9,882 nucleotides of DNA from Dehalococcoides mccartyi (GTDB lineage Bacteria; Chloroflexota; Dehalococcoidia; UBA2979), in assembly GCA_945888895.1 (NCBI GenBank), contig CAMDAY010000066.1:1-9882 (forward strand), read 5' to 3'. Below, piece after piece: positions 5,232-9,882 of this stretch (positions within the stretch are counted from its first letter, which is position 1; each line of letters opens with the position of its first letter). Under the pieces are notes generated by a model, which was given only the letters and a program-made list of their open reading frames with translations, did not search any database and had not been told where the DNA came from. The translations under genes and the position numbers were made by a program.

Positions 5232-6020
5232 GTGCTGCTCCAGCGACTGCTCGTCGCGGCCGTCGGTCTTCCGGTCCTCGGACTGCTGCTGTTCGCCCCG
5301 GAGCCGGTCTTCGCGATCGTCGTCCTCGCGCTGCTCGGCTACGCGGCGTTCGAGATGATGCACGCGGCGGAGCCGAACGCCCCGCTGGCCTACGGCCTGA
5401 GCGCCGCCGCCGCCACCGCCCTCTTCGCCGCGCTCACGCGCACCAACCCCGAGGTGCCCCTCGGCCTGCTGTTCCTCGTCACGCTTGCGACGATGGGGCT
5501 GCTGCTCTGGCCCACCTCGAGGCTCGCGGCAACGATCGGCGGATGGTGGATCGGCGCGGTGCTGTACGTCGGCGTGCTCGGCTCGCACTTCCTCCTCGCG
5601 CGGAACTTCATCGACGGGCGCGACTGGCTGATCGTGCTGCTCGCCATCACGTTCGCGACGGACACCGGGGCCTACGCCGTCGGACGTCTGCTCGGCCGCC
5701 ACAAGCTCGCGCCCGCCATCTCGCCGAACAAGACCGTCGAGGGCGCAATCGGCGGGCTCGCCCTCGGCGCGGCGGCGGCGATCGGCGTGCCGATGCTGCT
5801 GGGCGTCGCGACGAGGATGCCCGGGCCGCTGTTGCTGGCCTCGGTCGTGCCGGTCGCGGCGATGGCCGGCGATCTGCTGGAGTCCGCGCTCAAGCGGCGG
5901 CTGAGCGTGAAGGACATGTCCGGGCTGCTGCCGGGGCACGGCGGGCTGCTCGACCGCCTCGACAGCCTGTTGCTCGCGGGGCCGTGCCTATACTGGATTG
6001 TGCGATGGCTCCAGGCATGA
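5232..6020 (+). CDS. cdsA: Phosphatidate cytidylyltransferase
   Basis: CdsA makes CDP-diacylglycerol from phosphatidic acid and CTP in the inner membrane, the branch point for phospholipid synthesis. The 262-residue product is strongly hydrophobic, with about seven to eight membrane segments. It carries the CdsA signature at residues 218-244, SALKRRLSVKDMSG followed by LPGHGGLLDRLD, and TDTGAYAVGR plus SPNKTVEG in the middle, both typical of the family. I chose the GTG at 5232, 7 nt after uppS, because the hydrophobic first helix then begins at once (VLLQRLLVAAVG). An in-frame GTG at 5169 would add 21 polar residues by overlapping uppS. The ribosome-binding site is weak for either. The stop overlaps the dxr start in ATGA, so the two are probably translationally coupled. 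Confidence 0.94.
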   Translation: MLLQRLLVAAVGLPVLGLLLFAPEPVFAIVVLALLGYAAFEMMHAAEPNAPLAYGLSAAAATALFAALTRTNPEVPLGLLFLVTLATMGLLLWPTSRLAATIGGWWIGAVLYVGVLGSHFLLARNFIDGRDWLIVLLAITFATDTGAYAVGRLLGRHKLAPAISPNKTVEGAIGGLALGAAAAIGVPMLLGVATRMPGPLLLASVVPVAAMAGDLLESALKRRLSVKDMSGLLPGHGGLLDRLDSLLLAGPCLYWIVRWLQA

Positions 6021-7219
6021 CCCCCCACTCTCCTGTTCGTAATGGCCCTCCCGGGCCGGGTCCCACGCGCGTGGCGGTGCTCGGCTCGACCGGCTCCGTC
6101 GGCGAACAGGCGCTCGATGTCGTGCGCAGCATGCCCGATCGCTTTCGCGTGGCGGCCCTCGCCGCCGGCCTGAACACCGCCCGCCTGCGCGCCCAGCTCG
6201 ATGAGTTCCGCCCCGCCGCCGCCAACGTGCGCGTCGGCCTCGAGGCCGACGCGCTGCGCACGGCATTCCCGGACACGGACTGGCCATCCCTCGAAGAGAT
6301 CGCTGTCCGAGACGATGTCGATGTTGTGATGGTCGCGACGAGCGGGCTCGCCGGGCTCGCACCGACGATCGCCGCGCTGCGCGCGGGCAAGAAGGTCGCG
6401 ATCGCCAACAAGGAGACGCTGGTCGTCGGCGGGCACGCCGTGCGCGCCGCGCTCGCCGAGGGCGCCCCGCGCGGCGCCGAGTTGCGCCCCGTGGACTCCG
6501 AGCACTCCGCGATCTGGCAGTGCCTCTGGGGCGAGGCCCCGGAGAGCATCGACCGGCTCACGCTGACCGCCTCGGGCGGCGCGTTCCGCGACCTCGCGGC
6601 GAGCGACCTCGACGCCGTCACCCCGGCGCAGGCGCTCGAGCACCCGACGTGGAAGATGGGGCCGAAGATCACGATCGACAGCGCGACCCTCTTCAACAAG
6701 GGCCTCGAGGCGATCGAGGCGCGCTGGCTGTTCGACATCCCGCTGGATCGCGTCGACATCCTCGTGCACCGCGAGAGCGTGGTGCATTCGATGGTGACGT
6801 TCCGCGACGGGTCGGTGAAGGCGCAGCTCGGCGAGCCCGACATGCGGTTACCGATCCAGGTCGCGCTCGCCTACCCCGACCGCGCGCCCGCACAGCCCGC
6901 GCCCGCGCTCGACCTCGCGCGCCGCGGGACGCTGCACTTCGAGGCGATCGACCTCGCGCGCTACCCCGCGCTCGGCGTGGTGCTCGAGGCCGGCCGGCGC
7001 GACGACACCTCTGCCGCCGCCGTCGCGGGCGCGGACGAGACGGCCGTCGCGCACTTCCTCGCGGGCCGTTGCTCCTTCACCGACATCCCACGTCTCCTCG
7101 CGCGAGCGCTGGAGGCCCACACCCCCGTGGCCACACCCGACCTCGACGCCCTGCTGGGCGCCGAGGCGTGGGGCCGGCAGTTCGTCGACGACCTGGTCGC
7201 GACGGGCACATTGAAATGA
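6017..7219 (+). CDS. dxr: 1-deoxy-D-xylulose 5-phosphate reductoisomerase
   Basis: Dxr (IspC) converts DXP to 2-C-methyl-D-erythritol 4-phosphate with NADPH, the committed step of the MEP isoprenoid pathway and the target of fosmidomycin. The 400-residue protein shows the NADPH motif GSTGSVG at 23-29, VATSGLAGL, ANKETLVVGG from 130, metal ligands in VDSEHSAIW (Asp160, Glu162), TASGGAFR, the substrate loop HPTWKMG with His209, and FNKGLEAIEA with Glu231. All catalytic residues are intact. I chose the ATG at 6017 because it overlaps the cdsA stop as ATGA. An in-frame ATG at 6005 would add four residues and is equally possible. The first 17 or so residues are a Pro-rich extension. It lies 13 nt before rseP. 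Confidence 0.97.
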   Translation: MTPHSPVRNGPPGPGPTRVAVLGSTGSVGEQALDVVRSMPDRFRVAALAAGLNTARLRAQLDEFRPAAANVRVGLEADALRTAFPDTDWPSLEEIAVRDDVDVVMVATSGLAGLAPTIAALRAGKKVAIANKETLVVGGHAVRAALAEGAPRGAELRPVDSEHSAIWQCLWGEAPESIDRLTLTASGGAFRDLAASDLDAVTPAQALEHPTWKMGPKITIDSATLFNKGLEAIEARWLFDIPLDRVDILVHRESVVHSMVTFRDGSVKAQLGEPDMRLPIQVALAYPDRAPAQPAPALDLARRGTLHFEAIDLARYPALGVVLEAGRRDDTSAAAVAGADETAVAHFLAGRCSFTDIPRLLARALEAHTPVATPDLDALLGAEAWGRQFVDDLVATGTLK

Positions 7220-7232
7220 CCGAGGTGCTGCG

Positions 7233-8480
7233 ATGAACGAAGAATGGCGCGAACGCGCGACCCCCTTCTCGGTGTCGAAGGATCCGAACGCCGAGGGCGA
7301 GCCGGGCGGCAACGGCTGGCAGAACTGGATCTCGCTGGGCATCGTCGCGGTCGGAATCGTGCTGGCGGCGATCTTCGCGCGCAGCGCGTTGCAGAGCACG
7401 ACGCTGTTCCTGCTGATCCTGCTCGGCCTCGTGATGGCCCACGAAGCGGCGCACTTCTTCACGGCGAAGGCGTTCGGCATCCACGTCCACGAGTTCGCCT
7501 TCGGCTTCCCGCCCCGCATCTGGGGCAAGCGCTTCGGCGAGACGCTCTACAGCATCAACTGGCTCCCTATCGGCGGCTTCGTGCGCCTCGAGGGCGAAGA
7601 GGCGCCCGAGGGACCTCGATCGTTCGCGACACAGGCGGCGTGGAAGCGGTTCATCGTGCTGGCCTCCGGCGCGGTCATCAACCTGCTGCTCCCGCTCGTC
7701 CTCTTCGCGTTCGCCCTCACCTTCCCGCACCAGATCCCGGAGGGCCGCGCGGTCGTCACGGGCATCATGCCGGGCACCCCTGCCGAGACCGCCGGCCTGC
7801 AGACCGGCGACGTGATCCTGACGGTGGCCGGTCGCGAAGCGAAGAACATCGTCGAGGCGTCTCGCTACGTGCGCCTGAACCAGGGCAAGACCTTCGACGT
7901 CGAGGTCCGTCGAGGCAGCGAGACGAAGAACGTGGCCGTCTACGGGCGCTGGGCGCCCCCGGCGGGGCAGGGCCCGACGGGCATCAGCATCGCGCCCGTG
8001 ACGGTGAACCCGGCTGACGGCCGTCCGTACACGGTGACCGAGCAGCAGCCGCCGTGGGAGTCGATCCCGAACGCCGCGCGCATGACGTGGGACACGATGA
8101 TCCTCGCCCGGAACGAGGTCATCGGGTGGTTCAAGGGCACGGGCGGCCCGCAGCTCGCAGGCCCGGTCGGCATCGCCCAGACCACGGGCGAGGTCGCGCG
8201 ATCCTCGGAGACCGCGGGCGGCGCCATCGCTCCGTTGCTGGAGCTGGCCGCACTGCTCTCGATCAACCTCGGCATCATGAACCTGCTCCCGCTGCCGATG
8301 CTCGACGGAGGCCGCATCTTCTTCTTGCTGATCGAGGTCGTACGCGGCGGCAAGCGCATCGCCCCGGAGCGCGAGGCAATCGTGCACATGATCGGCTTCG
8401 CCGCGTTCGCGCTGCTGGCGATCGTCGTCACGTTCGCCGACATCTCGCGCATCCTCGGCGGCGGCTCCTCGCTGCCATAG
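7233..8480 (+). CDS. rseP: Site-2-type intramembrane zinc metalloprotease
   Basis: RseP family proteases cut transmembrane anti-sigma factors or remnant signal peptides within the membrane. The 415-residue protein has the zinc motif HEAAH at 70-74 with catalytic Glu71, FGIHVHEFAFGFPP and YSINWLPIGGFVRLEGE after it, a PDZ domain around residues 165-235 (GIMPGTPAETAGLQTGDVI-type), and NLLPLPMLDGG with the third zinc ligand Asp358. Further hydrophobic helices lie near 144-164, 330-350 and 385-402. Unlike the usual family layout, where HExxH is near residue 20, there are about 32 polar residues and an extra hydrophobic helix (33-49) in front. GAGG lies 7 nt before the ATG. It sits between dxr and a glycolipid-binding gene in a packed envelope cluster. 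The substrate is unknown, and no anti-sigma gene is in this window. Confidence 0.94.
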   Translation: MNEEWRERATPFSVSKDPNAEGEPGGNGWQNWISLGIVAVGIVLAAIFARSALQSTTLFLLILLGLVMAHEAAHFFTAKAFGIHVHEFAFGFPPRIWGKRFGETLYSINWLPIGGFVRLEGEEAPEGPRSFATQAAWKRFIVLASGAVINLLLPLVLFAFALTFPHQIPEGRAVVTGIMPGTPAETAGLQTGDVILTVAGREAKNIVEASRYVRLNQGKTFDVEVRRGSETKNVAVYGRWAPPAGQGPTGISIAPVTVNPADGRPYTVTEQQPPWESIPNAARMTWDTMILARNEVIGWFKGTGGPQLAGPVGIAQTTGEVARSSETAGGAIAPLLELAALLSINLGIMNLLPLPMLDGGRIFFLLIEVVRGGKRIAPEREAIVHMIGFAAFALLAIVVTFADISRILGGGSSLP

Positions 8481-8496
8481 TGCTGCAGGAGTCATA

Positions 8497-9063
8497 GTGC
8501 CGCACGAGACGGCGACCACGATCCTCCGCTGGCGCGACGCCACCGGCCTCGGCCTCGAGCACGCGGTGTTCGAGGATCGCGGCGACCACGAGGGCGTGTC
8601 GTTCGACAGCGTCGTGATCGCGCCGCCCGAGGACGGCTACGCCTTCGCGTACAGCGTGCGCTGCGACCGCTCGTGGCGCGTCCGGGAGGCGTCCATCCTC
8701 CTCGTCGGCGCGCCGGAGCCGCTCGAGCTGCGGTGCGACGGCCTCGGCCACTGGTGGGACGCCGACGGCGGCGTACTGGACGCGCTCGCTGGCTGCATCG
8801 ATGTCGACATCGTCGCAACGCCGCTGACCAACACGCTGCCGATCCGCCGCCTGCGGCTGCGCGAGCGCCACTCGGAGACGATCCGCGTCGCTTACATCGA
8901 CCTCCCCACGCTGACCGTGCGCGCCGACGAGCAGCGGTACACCCGCATCGGCCTCCGGTCCTACCGCTTCGAGTCGCTCGCGACCGGCTTCACCCGCAAC
9001 ATCGAGGTGGACGACGCGGGCTTCGTCCTCGACTACCCCGGCCTGTTCACCCGCGAACAGTAG
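8497..9063 (+). CDS. Putative glycolipid-binding protein (DUF1089 family)
   Basis: This 188-residue protein matches, by memory of the family, the putative glycolipid-binding domain (PF06475, formerly DUF1089). Features seen are AFAYSVRCDRSWRVREA near residues 49-65, a tryptophan-rich turn GHWWDADG at 84-91, the hallmark LAGCIDVDIVATP and TNTLPIRRL at 97-119, VAYIDLPTLTV, QRYTRIG, YRFESLATGF and the ending LDYPGLF. It has no signal peptide or membrane helix, so it should be cytoplasmic. The family fold was solved for a Pseudomonas protein of unknown biological role; glycolipid binding is only a proposal. The GTG start has GGAG 5 nt upstream and lies 16 nt after rseP, so it is probably co-transcribed. 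Length is as expected. Family call is fairly sure, function is not. Confidence 0.85.
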   Translation: MPHETATTILRWRDATGLGLEHAVFEDRGDHEGVSFDSVVIAPPEDGYAFAYSVRCDRSWRVREASILLVGAPEPLELRCDGLGHWWDADGGVLDALAGCIDVDIVATPLTNTLPIRRLRLRERHSETIRVAYIDLPTLTVRADEQRYTRIGLRSYRFESLATGFTRNIEVDDAGFVLDYPGLFTREQ

Positions 9064-9078
9064 CCGAGGTGTCCTAAC

Positions 9079-9096
9079 CAACCCACGACGTGGTTG
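9079..9096. promoter_or_regulatory. Imperfect palindrome before ispG
   Basis: CAAC-C-CAC at 9079-9086 and GTGGTTG at 9090-9096 form a 7-bp inverted repeat with one extra C and a 3-nt centre. It lies 15 nt after the preceding stop codon and 46 nt before ispG. It may be a small terminator hairpin or an operator. No T-run follows. The whole 79-nt gap is longer than the others in the cluster, so a local promoter for ispG is possible, but I could not find a convincing -35/-10 pair. Confidence 0.25.
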
Positions 9097-9142
9097 CGTT
9101 ACCCTGAGAGCCTCGACACCTCATGCAGCGATAGGCAACTCG

Positions 9143-9882
9143 ATGGCCCCGATCCGCCGTAAGCCCACCCGCGCCGTCCGAGTCGGCCACGTCCAGATCG
9201 GCGGCGGCGCGCCAATCGCCGTGCAGTCGATGGCCGCCACGCGCACGCAGGACATCGAGGCGACCGTCCGGCAGGTGCAGCTGATCCACGACGCGGGCGC
9301 GGACGTGATCCGCATCGCGTGCGACTCGCGGCAGGACGTCGAGGCGCTCGCCGAGGTGCGTGCGCGCACCCGTGACCACCTCGTCAACGGCAAGGCCCCC
9401 ACGCTCTCCGTCGACCTGCAGGAGAACTACCGGCTCGCCGAGATCGTCGCTCCGCACGTGGACAAGATCCGCTACAACCCCGGCCACCTGCACCACCACG
9501 AGAAGTCGAAGTCGATCCGCGACAAGGTCGCGTACATCGCGGACATCGCCGTGAAGCACGACATCGCGCTGCGCGTCGGCGTGAACTGCGGCTCCGTGGA
9601 CCCCGAGAAGACCGCGAAGTTCGGTGACGACGACGTTGGCGCGATGGTGGAGAGCGCGCTCGAACACGCGCAGATGCTGGACGACCTCGGCTTCTCGAGG
9701 TTCGTCGTGTCGCTGAAGGACTCCGACTGGCGCAAGGTGCTGGAGGGCAACCGCCGCTTCGCCGCGCAGCGCCCGGACGTCCCGTTGCACCTCGGCGTGA
9801 CCGAGGCGGGCATGCCGCCCGACGGCATCATCAAGACGCGCATCGCCTTCGAGCAGCTGATCGCGGAGGGCATCGGCGACAC
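9143..9882 (+). CDS. ispG: 4-hydroxy-3-methylbut-2-enyl diphosphate synthase, N-terminal part
   Basis: IspG (GcpE) is the [4Fe-4S] enzyme that reductively opens MEcPP to HMBPP, the step before last of the MEP pathway. The first 246 codons are present and run off the window. Visible are RRKPTRAVRVGHVQIGG, IAVQSMAATRTQDIEAT, the barrel strand AGADVIRIA, DKIRYNPGHL, LRVGVNCGS, ESALEHAQMLDDLGF, SLKDSD and the hallmark LHLGVTEAG. This is the TIM-barrel domain; the cysteine ligands for the cluster lie in the missing C-terminal part. The sequence differs from the common E. coli/Bacillus type (SVDLQENYRLAE, HLHHHEKSK, GMPPDGIIKTRIAFEQL). The ATG at 9143 is the only in-frame start near the motif. Its ribosome-binding site is weak. 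It complements dxr in the same cluster. Confidence 0.94.
   Translation, partial: MAPIRRKPTRAVRVGHVQIGGGAPIAVQSMAATRTQDIEATVRQVQLIHDAGADVIRIACDSRQDVEALAEVRARTRDHLVNGKAPTLSVDLQENYRLAEIVAPHVDKIRYNPGHLHHHEKSKSIRDKVAYIADIAVKHDIALRVGVNCGSVDPEKTAKFGDDDVGAMVESALEHAQMLDDLGFSRFVVSLKDSDWRKVLEGNRRFAAQRPDVPLHLGVTEAGMPPDGIIKTRIAFEQLIAEGIGD

Noticed and set aside
5543..6016. Long upstream extension of the dxr frame through cdsA
   Set aside because: The extension is out of frame with cdsA and very Arg-rich. Dxr homology begins only after 6005.
5992..6020. TATACT near 5989-5994 as a promoter -10 box for dxr
   Set aside because: It lies within conserved cdsA coding sequence, has no good -35 at proper spacing, and cdsA and dxr overlap, which favours co-transcription.
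7077..8543. A 488-codon open frame on the - strand opposite rseP
   Set aside because: It is the antisense shadow of rseP, with low-complexity Arg/Asp/Glu/Ala/Gln composition and no family features.

Overview
The window is GC-rich bacterial chromosome, densely coded, with short intergenic gaps, several GTG starts and clear Shine-Dalgarno sequences. Two genes run off the ends: nadC on the left and ispG on the right. The content is almost entirely core: NAD synthesis, translation, and isoprenoid and envelope lipid synthesis. The gene order rpsB-tsf-frr-uppS-cdsA-dxr-rseP-ispG and the short, one-core-subdomain EF-Ts fit a high-GC member of Chloroflexota (perhaps a Dehalococcoidia-like lineage). 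This placement is inference, because the same order also occurs in other phyla and there is no rRNA here.

Layout. Positions 1-1016 (+): the end of nadC, a gap with a pyrimidine/purine hairpin repeat, and a small P-loop kinase of unknown substrate. Positions 1017-1229: a convergent intergenic region packed with four strong hairpins. Positions 1230-2081 (-): a two-gene unit, fmdB-type zinc-ribbon gene followed by dtd (D-aminoacyl-tRNA deacylase). Positions 2082-2350: a divergent region with a candidate promoter and leader for rpsB. Positions 2351-3730 (+): rpsB and tsf, followed by a strong hairpin. Positions 3859-9063 (+): frr, uppS, cdsA, dxr, rseP and a putative glycolipid-binding protein gene, tightly packed (gaps of 1, 7, 13 and 16 nt and one 4-nt overlap). 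Positions 9143-9882 (+): the 5' part of ispG.

How the genes work together. S2, EF-Ts and ribosome recycling factor serve translation. Dxr and IspG are two steps of the MEP pathway that makes isoprenoid precursors, which UppS condenses to undecaprenyl diphosphate, the cell-wall lipid carrier. CdsA makes CDP-diacylglycerol for phospholipids. RseP is an intramembrane protease that typically acts in envelope stress signalling.

I found no mobile element, CRISPR array, tRNA/rRNA or defence system, and nothing that amounts to an undescribed system. Points worth a second look are the absence of pyrH between tsf and frr, the hairpin clusters, the glycolipid-binding gene inserted before ispG, the N-terminally extended RseP, the Ser-rich FmdB tail and an IspG that differs from the common form.
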